64,000 nt of DNA from Aquabacterium sp. A3 (GTDB taxonomy: Bacteria; Pseudomonadota; Gammaproteobacteria; Burkholderiales; Burkholderiaceae_C). Made by a program: the position numbers and the translations under genes. The stretch's first letter is position 1. Each line of letters opens with the position of its first letter. Positions 1 to 9,752 of the stretch are shown here, one piece after another. Below the pieces are notes generated by a model, which saw only the letters and a program-made list of their open reading frames with translations, did no database searches and was not told the origin of the DNA. The stretch is taken from the NCBI RefSeq assembly GCF_038069945.1, contig NZ_JBBPEV010000001.1, forward strand, positions 1,178,001-1,242,000, given 5' to 3'.

Positions 1-405
1 CTCGGCCACTTTCTTGATCAGATAGCCTTGAGCCGCATAACAGAACTCGGGACGGTGCGCCGCGGTGTTGAACGAGTTCTGGTTCTTGCCATACGCCAAT
101 GACAGCATCACCAGCTGTCCTTTGGAGTTGACATAGCTTCGTCCGATGGTTTGCGAGTAGAACTCCGCCAGCGTGGCCTCCACCGTCGGATCCACCACCA
201 CCGCCGGGCCGTTGTCAAGCAATCGCCAGTCGCCAAATTGTTTTGGAATGTCCTGCTCCAGATTCAACGCCGGCAGTTCATCGGCCATCACGCGGGTGGG
301 CGTCAGGGCCTGGGTCAGCCCATAAGACCCGCCCACCATGAGCAGGGCGGCCACCATCACGGCCACGGGCCATTTGATGGGCGAGGGTTCATTTGCGACG
401 GCCAC
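1..405 (-). CDS. epsI: EpsI family protein, exosortase B-associated (C-terminus beyond window)
   Basis: Partner protein of exosortase B, expected in the inner membrane/periplasm; its exact role in PEP-CTERM sorting or EPS production is unresolved. The visible 135 codons show a short cytoplasmic N-terminus, one hydrophobic segment at about residues 13-32, then a soluble domain with the EpsI-type HRPEFCYAAQGY motif carrying the conserved cysteine. The gene runs off the window start, so the C-terminus is missing. I chose a GTG start at 405 because an AAGGAGG Shine-Dalgarno lies 5 nt upstream; an in-frame ATG at 423 has no such site. It overlaps the end of xrtB by 17 bp, so translational coupling is likely. 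Confidence 0.85.
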   Translation of the reverse strand, partial: MAVANEPSPIKWPVAVMVAALLMVGGSYGLTQALTPTRVMADELPALNLEQDIPKQFGDWRLLDNGPAVVVDPTVEATLAEFYSQTIGRSYVNSKGQLVMLSLAYGKNQNSFNTAAHRPEFCYAAQGYLIKKVAE

Positions 406-1306
406 GTGCGCCTCCTTGATCATCAAAACGCACTGCCAGCACCCGGTCAAACGCATAAGTCAACGTCAAGGCCACCGCGAACAGCACCAGGCCAGCAAAA
501 CCGTGCATGAAACCTTGACCGGCCTCATCCCCGAGGTGATAAGTGATCAGCACCAGGATGATCACCCGCGTCACGTTCGCAATGAAGGAAATGGGCACGA
601 TGGCAATGGCCAGAATGACATTTCGCGCCTTGGACTGGTAATTCATGATGTTCATGTACAGCAGGCCCAGGGCCTCCAGCGTGAACAAGGAGTTCAACCC
701 CGAACACGCGTCAGCGACCAACAACTGGTAGGGCCCCACCGTCAGCATCACGCCAGTGCGGCCAATGGGGTATCCCGCCCAGTAGAGGATGTTTTCGGCC
801 ACGACCGACACCGCGCTCTTGAGCGGCAGGGTCAGGGCCTGAACCACCGACGCCGGCAGCGGAACCATGAACAACAGGAAAAACAACGGAAACCACGCCT
901 TGCGCAGCGCCGATTTGCCATGCAGCAGCAAAAAACCAGCGATCAAAACCAGCATCTGAGATGCCACTTCGATCTCGATCATCTGCTGAGAGCGCGCGAC
1001 GGAAAAAATCACCACCCCAGCCGTCAAGAACGCAAACCCGGAAAACACCGCAGGCCGGGCCGGGCCCTCGAATATGGTTTGCCGATTGACCCACAGCAAC
1101 CAGGCGGCGGCCCCCAGGATCAGAGGCCCATGGCCCTGCTCATCGGTGGTCCAGGTGGTTCTCGCCAGCTCCATGTACGCCGGCGCGTACATGACTGCAA
1201 ACGCCAGAAGGAAAACCACGATGGCTTGGACAGACACGCCACCGCGTGCGCCCACGGGGGCCGACCACCATGGCAGCGGTGGCGAAGCAGAAGAAGTAGT
1301 GCTCAT
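389..1306 (-). CDS. xrtB: Exosortase B (XrtB)
   Basis: Polytopic inner-membrane transpeptidase-like enzyme that recognises C-terminal PEP-CTERM sorting signals, analogous in function to archaeosortase and sortase. With the ATG at 1306 the protein is 305 aa with about eight hydrophobic segments. The expected catalytic triad is visible: Cys201 in ADACSGLNSLF, Arg247 in ANVTRV and His268 in GFMHGF. The ACSGLNSLFTLEA sequence is typical of the B subtype. A longer reading from 1348 adds 14 unlikely residues. epsI starts inside its 3' end, the usual xrtB-epsI arrangement. No clear promoter was seen in the gap to the divergent glycosyltransferase gene. Confidence 0.9.
   Translation of the reverse strand: MSTTSSASPPLPWWSAPVGARGGVSVQAIVVFLLAFAVMYAPAYMELARTTWTTDEQGHGPLILGAAAWLLWVNRQTIFEGPARPAVFSGFAFLTAGVVIFSVARSQQMIEIEVASQMLVLIAGFLLLHGKSALRKAWFPLFFLLFMVPLPASVVQALTLPLKSAVSVVAENILYWAGYPIGRTGVMLTVGPYQLLVADACSGLNSLFTLEALGLLYMNIMNYQSKARNVILAIAIVPISFIANVTRVIILVLITYHLGDEAGQGFMHGFAGLVLFAVALTLTYAFDRVLAVRFDDQGGARGRRK
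411..417 (-). promoter_or_regulatory. Ribosome binding site deciding the epsI GTG start
   Basis: Reads AAGGAGG on the minus strand, 5 nt before the GTG at 405. It lies inside the 3' end of xrtB and favours GTG over the upstream ATG at 423. Confidence 0.6.
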
Positions 1307-1611
1307 GGGCAAAAGAAATGAATGACGGCTGGGCGCAAGCACCAGCACGGCTGATTGTTACCCAATCGCCCGACAAGTTCCCCCAGAAACAACCTGGGAA
1401 CAACCCCCGTATCGAGGAACTTACCCCTTGACGGGGGGGACAGAGAGAGTGCGGGCACGGTGAGAATGTCACGGTTGCGGGAAGTCCCTCCCCCCGACTC
1501 GATGGCTTTCCCTGACAGAAGATTCAAGCCCGCTCCCTAGAATGACGACAAACAGTCAACGCGGCCCGTGCCGCCAGACCCAACAGATCAACCCCACCCG
1601 AGGGGCGGCTT

Positions 1612-2493
1612 ATGAGACATCCAGATCCGAATTTTGGCTACCCATCCTTGTCGTTCGTCGAGCACGAGCGTCGGCTTGAGCGCGCCAAGATGAGTTCGGG
1701 CAAGCATTTCATGCGACGCGGCGCCAACGTTCTTGACTCACACATCGATGCCATCGGCTGGGACGAGGTCGTTTCGCGCATCGCCGCGTGGGCCGGTCAA
1801 CGGCAGTCCCGTTACGTGGCGTTCTGCAACGTGCACTCCGTGGTCACCGCCTCGCAGGATGCAACGTTCAACAAGGCCCTGGAACAAGCCGACCTGGCCC
1901 TGCCTGACGGCGCTCCCGTGGCCTGGGCATTGCGTCGCGAAGGTTTTGACAAGCAGCAACGCATCAACGGTCCTGACCTGATGTGGCGCTACCTGGAGGT
2001 GGCCGAGCGCCTGGGGCAGAGCGTGTTTTTCTATGGCAGCTCTGAAGACACCTTGGCCAAGTTGCGCGCCCGGTTGACGGCGGCTTTCCCCAAGCTGAAG
2101 ATTGCCGGCATGGTTTCGCCCCCCTTCCGGGCCCTCAGCCCTGAAGAAGACCAGATCGACATCGCCCAGATCAATGCCTCTGGCGCGCAGGTGGTGTTCG
2201 TGGGCCTGGGTTGCCCCAAACAAGAGGCCTGGATGCAAGCCCACCGTGGCAGCATCCGCGCGGTGATGCTGGGGGTTGGCGCTGCGTTCGATTACCACGC
2301 AGGCACCATTCAGCGCGCGCCCCAGTGGGTTCAGAAGATCGGCATGGAATGGTTCCATCGCCTGTGCAGTGAGCCGCGCCGCCTGGCCCGACGTTACCTG
2401 GTCACCAACTCGGTGTTCATGGCACGCGTCATCAAGGACAGCCTGTTCGGTCAGCCCGATAAAAAGGGCAATGCTGGCAACCGGCAGGCGTGA
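1612..2493 (+). CDS. WecG/TagA/CpsF family glycosyltransferase
   Basis: Family members (GT26) transfer N-acetylmannosamine or its uronic acid from UDP to a lipid-linked acceptor on the cytoplasmic face. Recognisable signatures are NVHSVVTA near residue 73, the PDGAPVAWALR acceptor/donor motif near residue 97, GLGCPKQEAWM near residue 200 and a conserved C-terminal EWFHRL/EPRRLARRY region. Length 293 aa is slightly long because of about 35 N-terminal residues; an internal ATG at 1690 is an alternative. The ATG at 1612 has AGGGG 6 nt upstream, so I kept it. It fits with wecB/wecC at 33-35 kb, which would supply UDP-ManNAc(A). It stands alone and diverges from xrtB. Confidence 0.85.
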   Translation: MRHPDPNFGYPSLSFVEHERRLERAKMSSGKHFMRRGANVLDSHIDAIGWDEVVSRIAAWAGQRQSRYVAFCNVHSVVTASQDATFNKALEQADLALPDGAPVAWALRREGFDKQQRINGPDLMWRYLEVAERLGQSVFFYGSSEDTLAKLRARLTAAFPKLKIAGMVSPPFRALSPEEDQIDIAQINASGAQVVFVGLGCPKQEAWMQAHRGSIRAVMLGVGAAFDYHAGTIQRAPQWVQKIGMEWFHRLCSEPRRLARRYLVTNSVFMARVIKDSLFGQPDKKGNAGNRQA

Positions 2494-2513
2494 GGCCCCG
2501 GCCTGTCACCAGA

Positions 2514-3647
2514 TCACGGCCTTCGGGCCGTTTCTTTTTGGGCTCTCGCCTCACGCCATCCCTGGGTGGCCGCGATCCAGGCCTTTCTGCCCAGATGCGC
2601 CGCCAAGAGGTGCGCAGGCATGCGCATCCAGTGCCCACGCAGGTAAATCAACTGTCTGGCCAGCGGGCTCCACACCACGTCCGCCTCGGGGTGGCGGGGC
2701 ACCATGGCCAGCCTCAAGGCCCAACCGGTCAGCGCTGATGACACCGCGCCAGACCGCGCACCAGACACCTGGCTCAAGCCTTGCACAAAGTCCTCCGGGA
2801 TGGCGCTGCCCAGGAATTCCTGCAGCAGCCAGCAGACATGGTGCAGCGGTCGGCCCAGATTCAGCTCGCGGGCTCGCGCCAGCAACGAGGGCCAGAAGCC
2901 CGACCGGGGGCCGAATTCTGACAACAAGGCGTCAAGGTCCACCAGACCGCGCAAGCCCATCTCCAGCTCCCCCTCATGCATCAGGTGCACAGCGCTGTGC
3001 AACACCATGTCGGCCGGACCCAGCATCCACAAGCCCGAGACGTGGCCTGTGGGCACGATCTGCTGCATCAGGCTGGCCGTCGGGGGCGACAGGCGCGCCG
3101 TGGACGGCAAGATGGCGTGGTGAACATCCAGCACCGTTCCACGCTTGATGTGGGTCATCGGAGGCAGCTCGTGCATCCATTGCCGGTAATAGTGCTGATC
3201 GTAGTCGCTGCTGGATGACATCCAGCCGGCCAACATCAGGGCTGATTCGGCGTCGGCCAGTTGCGCTCGGGGCACCAGCACATCCACATCACCCAGCATG
3301 CGCCCCCGTCCGGCATCCAGCCCGGACAGCACGTAGGCCGCCCCTTTGAGCACCACCACCGGGCCTGGCAGCCCTTTCAAGGCCAGGGCAATTTCCTGCG
3401 CCTCGTAACCCAGTTCGGTGTGCTGGCGCTGGCACAACAGCTCGGCGGCACGCAAGTGCCGGCGCGCCGCCGGCAGCAGGTCATCCCAGATGCCGTGCTG
3501 CCGTGCCAGTGCAGCCACCCGCGACACCAGGTCGCCCGCACGCGCCAGGCGCATGAGCTGATCCCACTGCGCACCCGAATACGACACCAGCACCTCGGGG
3601 TGCTTGAGTGCACTCAGCAAAGGCTGCAATGGCAAACGCTCAGGCAT
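2514..3647 (-). CDS. Nucleotidyltransferase family protein (NTP_transf_5-like) of the HPr-rel-A cassette
   Basis: Resembles the nucleotidyltransferase-fold proteins (PF14907) that accompany HPr-kinase-related proteins in exosortase genomes; the biochemical target is unknown. The core is seen at residues 96-126: VVVLKGAAYV with Lys101, then GDVDVLV with the paired acidic residues Asp120 and Asp122. The remainder is helical. Length is 377 aa from the ATG at 3647. The start overlaps the end of the kinase-like gene by 8 bp, so the long upstream reading to 3905 is an artefact of that gene in another frame. It is the last gene of the cassette and converges on the WecG-like gene with a 20-bp gap. 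Confidence 0.75.
   Translation of the reverse strand: MPERLPLQPLLSALKHPEVLVSYSGAQWDQLMRLARAGDLVSRVAALARQHGIWDDLLPAARRHLRAAELLCQRQHTELGYEAQEIALALKGLPGPVVVLKGAAYVLSGLDAGRGRMLGDVDVLVPRAQLADAESALMLAGWMSSSSDYDQHYYRQWMHELPPMTHIKRGTVLDVHHAILPSTARLSPPTASLMQQIVPTGHVSGLWMLGPADMVLHSAVHLMHEGELEMGLRGLVDLDALLSEFGPRSGFWPSLLARARELNLGRPLHHVCWLLQEFLGSAIPEDFVQGLSQVSGARSGAVSSALTGWALRLAMVPRHPEADVVWSPLARQLIYLRGHWMRMPAHLLAAHLGRKAWIAATQGWREARAQKETARRP
2516..2539 (+). terminator. Intrinsic terminator of the WecG-like gene
   Basis: A 6-bp stem ACGGCC/GGCCGT closed by a stable TTCG tetraloop (2516-2531) is followed by TTTCTTTTT-type sequence. It starts 22 nt after the plus-strand stop codon. It lies within the last codons of the convergent nucleotidyltransferase gene, which stops at 2514. 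Confidence 0.75.
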
Positions 3648-4554
3648 GGGCAGACAAGCCATCAAAGAAGGCCAAGGCGCGATCCAGGTCGCTGTAGCGC
3701 AGATCGTAGACCTGGCTGGCGTCCAGCACATTGGCCACCGCGTGAAATCCGGCATGCCCATGCACGTGGCGATTGAAGGCGTTGCGCTGCAACTCGAGCA
3801 AGGCGTCGGCTTTACCGCGTGCTTGCACTTCCAGCGAGGCCTGGGGGTCGTATTTCGGAAACACCACCCAGGCCGGCCGAGCAGGTTCGTCCGCTCGGGC
3901 CACACTGTCGTCCGAGGCTTTCAGGTGGCACACAGTGCCTTTGAGGGTGTCGTGGGCCACCGGCCCCATGGGCACGTGTGGAAGCCGCCGGCGAATGACG
4001 TCAATCGACGCGTTTTTCAGGCTGACAGGCCGAGGGCTGGGCGTGATCAACCCCGAGTCAGGGTCGATCAAGGTCAACTCGTCAGACAACAGGCGCCATC
4101 CGGCCCCCATGAGGGCGGCGCACAGCGTGCTCTTGCCCGAGCCCGGGGGCGCAGGCAGGATGACGGCGCGCCCACCCCGCTCCAGAACGGCCGCATGCAA
4201 GATCACCCATTGGTGGCAATGCCCGGTGATGCACCAGTTCATGCCCCACTCCAGCAAGGCAAATGCCTCGCCCATGGCCAGGGGCGTGAAGGGCTGAAGC
4301 CCGTCCATCTGAAACTCGCACAAGGGCCGCCACCAGGGACGCCGCACACGGACCGACACCCTGAAATCCACGAAACGGTCCGTTTGATGCCAGCACAGGT
4401 GCTGAGCGTACAGCCGGTGAATGCCATCGGCCACCACCGCAATGGGCGAGCGGATGTGCATGACAAAGGGAGGCATCTGCACGAAGATGCCAGGTCCACG
4501 CAAGTGTTCGTGCAAGGCTTGGCGAGTCAGGCTGCCAATGCGGAGGGCACTCAC
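3640..4554 (-). CDS. HprK-related kinase A (HPr-rel-A system)
   Basis: P-loop protein related to the C-terminal domain of HPr serine kinase. Family members occur with PqqD-like and nucleotidyltransferase partners and lack a classical PTS context, so the substrate is unknown. The Walker A motif PPGSGKST is at residues 136-143 (Lys141), followed by a conserved LLSDELTLID stretch in which acidic residues could bind metal. Length is 304 aa. Start is GTG at 4554, overlapping the PqqD-like stop in a GTGA arrangement. This tight coupling argues for equimolar expression with its neighbours. Confidence 0.85.
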   Translation of the reverse strand: MSALRIGSLTRQALHEHLRGPGIFVQMPPFVMHIRSPIAVVADGIHRLYAQHLCWHQTDRFVDFRVSVRVRRPWWRPLCEFQMDGLQPFTPLAMGEAFALLEWGMNWCITGHCHQWVILHAAVLERGGRAVILPAPPGSGKSTLCAALMGAGWRLLSDELTLIDPDSGLITPSPRPVSLKNASIDVIRRRLPHVPMGPVAHDTLKGTVCHLKASDDSVARADEPARPAWVVFPKYDPQASLEVQARGKADALLELQRNAFNRHVHGHAGFHAVANVLDASQVYDLRYSDLDRALAFFDGLSAHA

Positions 4555-4850
4555 GATGGCTCGACCCTCAGAATGCCCAGGTCCCGCAAAGGTGCCATCA
4601 GCGACGACAACAACGCCTCGTCACCCGGCTCGGCGGGCCCCAACAAACGCAATGACAAGGCCGAGGGAGTCAGCCCCTCAGGACAGTCCTGAAGGTGGCG
4701 CAGCACCTCTCCGGCGGCGGGCGTCAGCGCGTACAGTGCGCCGTCGGCGTGGTCATGCACCACACACCCGTCATCCCAGCAGCGAAAATTGAAGCGCGCG
4801 GCGTTCAGAACCAGTCGTTCTTCGGCCAGGCTCAGGCACCCTTCAAGCAT
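4551..4850 (-). CDS. PqqD family peptide-chaperone-like protein (HPr-rel-A system)
   Basis: Small protein (99 aa) of the PqqD fold, which in RiPP pathways binds leader peptides and presents them to modifying enzymes. Family features are the N-terminal RFNFRCWDDGCVVHD strand region, a LYALTPAAGEVLRHL segment (residues about 40-54) and a C-terminal helix pair ending in LGILRVE. It overlaps the upstream RR-motif protein gene by 19 bp and the kinase-like gene by 4 bp. By analogy it may recognise the N-terminal part of that upstream protein, but this is inference. Confidence 0.8.
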   Translation of the reverse strand: MLEGCLSLAEERLVLNAARFNFRCWDDGCVVHDHADGALYALTPAAGEVLRHLQDCPEGLTPSALSLRLLGPAEPGDEALLSSLMAPLRDLGILRVEPS

Positions 4851-5512
4851 GCGTCAAACGCATTGGCGCCGTACACCTGATTGAAGTAAGCCAGTGTCCA
4901 GGCCAGATCGCGCTGAACGCCGCCCACGGTCCACACACCGTTGTTCTTCCAGATGGTTCGGCAATTGGCTTCGGTGATGAAGCACTCGGCATCACCATAG
5001 TATTTGGCCGCCATGTACGCCATGGCGCAATACAGGCCCAGGCGGTCGCGATCGTTCTGGGGATTGAGGGTCCGGATGATCCAGTCCAGCTTGGGGTTGT
5101 CGGTGCTGCACCCGGAGAACCGGACACTCGGCTTCACGAAGCCACAACCGTTCCAGCCTTCACTGTAGCTGTGATACTTGTACTTGAAGTACATGGTGGT
5201 GGTGACCACCAGGCTCTTGCATTGATCACGGGTCAGGAACTTGCCAGTGGCTTTGCCGCTCTTGGCCGGACCTGCGCTGCAACGGAAGCCGTTGGCCACG
5301 AACGACGAAAACGCCGAAGGACGAACGGTGGAGCCGCTGGTGGTGGTGGCCAGCACCATGTCGGTTTTCAGGGTCATGACGATGGGCGCAGCCTTCAGGC
5401 CAGCCCGCATCAAAGCACGGCGAGACAGCGGGCCACGTTCCGAGCCCACGCCGGGCACGACGTCGCCAGCGCTTGACTGCTCTTGAGACTCAGGACGTTC
5501 CGACACTTTCAT
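4832..5512 (-). CDS. Uncharacterised exported Cys-rich protein heading the HPr-rel-A cassette
   Basis: No family recognised. From ATG 5512 it is 226 aa. An unstructured N-terminus leads to a twin-arginine-like stretch, PLSRRALMRAGLKAAPIVMTL (about residues 30-50), which could be a Tat signal or a leader recognised by the PqqD-like partner. The rest contains eight cysteines, many tyrosines and tryptophans, and SEGWNGCGF and YCAMAYMAAKYYG segments, consistent with a disulfide-bonded extracytoplasmic domain. It is the first gene of the cassette and overlaps the PqqD-like gene. It lies 62 bp downstream of prsT on the same strand, so co-transcription with prsT is possible. A longer reading to 5578 is less likely. 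Confidence 0.6.
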   Translation of the reverse strand: MKVSERPESQEQSSAGDVVPGVGSERGPLSRRALMRAGLKAAPIVMTLKTDMVLATTTSGSTVRPSAFSSFVANGFRCSAGPAKSGKATGKFLTRDQCKSLVVTTTMYFKYKYHSYSEGWNGCGFVKPSVRFSGCSTDNPKLDWIIRTLNPQNDRDRLGLYCAMAYMAAKYYGDAECFITEANCRTIWKNNGVWTVGGVQRDLAWTLAYFNQVYGANAFDACLKGA

Positions 5513-5574
5513 TCCCCCGCGTGACCAACATGGTCCCAACCATTTCGCCACCCGGTTCAGTGGGTGGCTCGAAT

Positions 5575-8349
5575 TCACAAGCCTTTGAGCAACCGGGACA
5601 CTTCTTCCTGATTGCCAAATTTGTTGCCCAGCTCTTGCAACTTGCCCAGGGTGGCCTTGGCGTCGGCGGTCTTCCCTGCCCGCAGCTGGAGCTTGGCCAG
5701 ACTCAAGCGCAGATCACCGCGCTCGGGCTGCAGCCGCACGGCGCGCTGCTGAAGGGACAAGGCTTTTGCCACATCACCCTGACCGGCGACAATGCCAGCA
5801 TATGTATCAAGGATATCAGGATTGTCCGGCGCCAGGGTGTTGGCCCGCTCCACGTGAATGAGGGATTCTTTATCCCCGCGCTGCGACAGAATCCACGCCA
5901 GGTTATTCAAAAAAATGACTTGATCGGGGCGGCTGGCCAAAGCCTGCCGGTAGTATTTTTCAGCCTGTGCAAGCTGCCCCGCCTTCATGGCCTGTTCGCC
6001 CACATAGCCGGCAAACACATGGTCTCTGGCTTGTTTCTGCAGCCAATCCTGGGCAAAGGCCTGGGCCTGGGCGCCCTGCCCAGTGCTGACCAGGGCATTG
6101 AACACCTTCATGGCCACGGCGGTGGACGTGGGCGCCTTGGACAGCGCCGTGCGGTAGGCCTGCATCGCCTCGCTCTGGCGCTTGAGAAACAGCATCACGT
6201 CGCCTTCGACGACGTAACCGATCGCCTCGGTCGATCGCTGCTTCTGAATGGACTTGCTCACCGCCAAGGCCTCGTCGGGCGAATTGTTGCGCAGAGCCAG
6301 CTGCGCCAGCGCCTGCTGCGCAGGCAGGTGGTCGGGCTGCACATCCAGGGCCTTGCGCAAGGCCTGCGCCGCCGCAGGCAGGTCCTTGGCGGCGACATGG
6401 GCTTGCGCCATCCTCATGTGTGGCCCCACCGCGCGGGGCTGCATCACCGCCAGCTTGCCAAAGGTGTTGACCGCCTGGTGATGCTCGCCAGCACTGACCT
6501 GGGCCCGGCCCAGGGCGTCGATCACCGAGGGGTTGTCGGGTAGCACGGCGGAGGCCGCCTGCGCAGCCGTCAAGGCCAGCTTGCTGGCGTTCTGCTGCAG
6601 GAGGTAATCCACCAGGATGAGTCGGGGGGCGGACTCGGATGGCGCAGCCTCAATGGCCTTGTTCAAGAGCGCCACCACCTCGTCCTGCGACGCATTCAAC
6701 TGCGCGCGCAACTGGGCCAGCGCCAGGATGGCGTCTGCATTCTTGGGGTACTGACCGATGAAGGCCTCGTAGCGCTGTCGCGCGGCGTCCGGCTGGCGCT
6801 CCTGCATGTCCAGGGCCGCCAGCGCCTTGACCGCCGGAAAGAATGTGGGCGCCAGTTTGAGGGCCTGTGTCAGTGCCTTGCGGGCGCCCGCGATGTCACG
6901 TTTGAACGTCAGCACCTGGCTGCGCAGGTGCCAGGGGATGGGATCGTCGGCCTTCTTGGCCGACAGCTTGTCGATGGCCTGCAGCGCCTTGTCCAATTCG
7001 CGGCGCTGCACCAGGGCGTTGATCAGGGCCATGTCGGCCACCACGCCGGGGTCTTCGCTGGCGATGCTGCGCAGCTCTCCAAAGGCCGTTTCGGCGTCAC
7101 CGGAGGCCAGTCGGGCCAGGGCCAGGCTGGTCTTTTTCTCGGGATCGTTGGGCGCCAGCGCCGTGGCTTTTTCAAAGTACTTCTGGGCTTTCGCCTGCTG
7201 GCCCAGCACCAGGTACAACTGGCCGGCCACACCCAGCATTTCGGGGTCTTGATTGGCGTCCAGCTTGTCGGGCAGTGTGCGCTCGGCCCGGTCGAGCTGC
7301 CCGGTGCGCAAATAAGTCTGGATCAGCAGCCGCCGGGCCAGCGCCGAGTCCGGCATGGCCGTGACGGCGCGGGCCAGCAAGGGCTCGGCCTGAAGCAAGG
7401 CGTTGCTGCGGAACTCCACCGCACCGGCCAGCTCCAGCGCCAGCCCGTTGTCAGGCGCCAGGCGCAAGAGCTTTTGCGCCTGGATGCGGGCCTGGGGCAG
7501 GTCGCTTCGCGCCAAGGCCAGCTGAGCCCCCAGAAACAAGGTCTTGGGGTAGTTCTCACCCATCTTCTGCAGCACCTTGTAGGCCTGCTCAGCCTGGTCC
7601 AGCTGACCTTGGTTCATGTGCACCCGAACGACACTGATCTGTGCGTCCCGAAAACCTGGGTGCCACTCCACCGCCTGCCGATAGACCGCCAGGGCCTCAT
7701 CGGCTTTGCCCATGCCATAAAAGAGCAAATCGCCTTTTTGCTTGAGCACGCCCGCGTGCCTTGGCGAAGCAGCCAGGGCGCGGTCCAGCAAGGCGCTGGC
7801 CTGCGGGTACTGGCCTTGGCGTGCCGCCAGCCGGGCCTTGTTGAGCAAGGCCACGGTCTGCTCGGCGTTCAAGGCCAAGGATGCATCCAGGCTGGCCGCA
7901 CTGTCGGTGGGCTTGCCCAAGGCCATCTGCGCCTCTCCCAGGTAGGCCAGCACGGTGGCCTGCGCCTGGGGGTCAGACAGCTTGACCTTGCCAAACCTGG
8001 ATTCCACGTCCTGGAACCTGCCGGCCGCCACGAGGGTTTCGGCCAGCACGGGCAGCACCTGTGATTCGGGGTGGCCGGCCTCCAGGGCCTTGTTCAGCTC
8101 GTTCTCGGCCCCCGCCACATCACCCGAACGCAACAGGGCCTGCCCCAGCAAGAAGCGCACATCGGCCGCATCGGGCTGGGCCTGCAGGGCGTTTTTGAGC
8201 TGGATGATGGCCGTGGCGGTGTCATTGCGCGCCAGGCTGTCTCGCGCAGAGGCCTTCAAGGCCTCGGGGTCTTCGCTGCAGGCCACCATCAAGCCAGCCA
8301 CCAGCACAGACAAGGCAGAACGACGCAGAACGTGGAAGTGTGAGGTCAT
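5575..8349 (-). CDS. prsT: XrtA/PEP-CTERM system TPR-repeat lipoprotein PrsT
   Basis: Large TPR protein (924 aa) that accompanies the PrsK/PrsR regulators in exosortase A loci. It probably works as a periplasmic or membrane-anchored scaffold in EPS export or assembly. The N-terminus is a lipoprotein signal (VAGLMVAC, lipid-anchored Cys about residue 24). The remainder is an almost continuous array of TPR units, for example the LAREDLPQA, LLRSGDVAGAENEL and LAQAEKYYRQAL types. The length matches the family (about 900-930 aa). The gene starts 38 bp after the prsR stop and is probably co-transcribed with prsK and prsR. Confidence 0.92.
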   Translation of the reverse strand: MTSHFHVLRRSALSVLVAGLMVACSEDPEALKASARDSLARNDTATAIIQLKNALQAQPDAADVRFLLGQALLRSGDVAGAENELNKALEAGHPESQVLPVLAETLVAAGRFQDVESRFGKVKLSDPQAQATVLAYLGEAQMALGKPTDSAASLDASLALNAEQTVALLNKARLAARQGQYPQASALLDRALAASPRHAGVLKQKGDLLFYGMGKADEALAVYRQAVEWHPGFRDAQISVVRVHMNQGQLDQAEQAYKVLQKMGENYPKTLFLGAQLALARSDLPQARIQAQKLLRLAPDNGLALELAGAVEFRSNALLQAEPLLARAVTAMPDSALARRLLIQTYLRTGQLDRAERTLPDKLDANQDPEMLGVAGQLYLVLGQQAKAQKYFEKATALAPNDPEKKTSLALARLASGDAETAFGELRSIASEDPGVVADMALINALVQRRELDKALQAIDKLSAKKADDPIPWHLRSQVLTFKRDIAGARKALTQALKLAPTFFPAVKALAALDMQERQPDAARQRYEAFIGQYPKNADAILALAQLRAQLNASQDEVVALLNKAIEAAPSESAPRLILVDYLLQQNASKLALTAAQAASAVLPDNPSVIDALGRAQVSAGEHHQAVNTFGKLAVMQPRAVGPHMRMAQAHVAAKDLPAAAQALRKALDVQPDHLPAQQALAQLALRNNSPDEALAVSKSIQKQRSTEAIGYVVEGDVMLFLKRQSEAMQAYRTALSKAPTSTAVAMKVFNALVSTGQGAQAQAFAQDWLQKQARDHVFAGYVGEQAMKAGQLAQAEKYYRQALASRPDQVIFLNNLAWILSQRGDKESLIHVERANTLAPDNPDILDTYAGIVAGQGDVAKALSLQQRAVRLQPERGDLRLSLAKLQLRAGKTADAKATLGKLQELGNKFGNQEEVSRLLKGL

Positions 8350-8387
8350 GTTCGGAAATCCGTGAAGGCGGCCTGCACGAGATGGGC

Positions 8388-9748
<1,361 letters not shown>

Positions 9749-9752
<4 letters not shown>

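Noticed and set aside
1349..1611. Sigma-54 or sigma-70 promoters between xrtB and the WecG-like gene
   Set aside because: TTGACG and GGGCACGG strings are present, but no partner element lies at proper spacing.
2276..3148. Long open frame on the plus strand
   Set aside because: Arg/Pro/Ser/Ala-rich product without motifs; it is a shadow of the WecG-like and nucleotidyltransferase genes in GC-rich DNA.
5473..6543. Plus-strand open frame antisense to prsT
   Set aside because: No domain features, and the opposite strand encodes a clear TPR protein.
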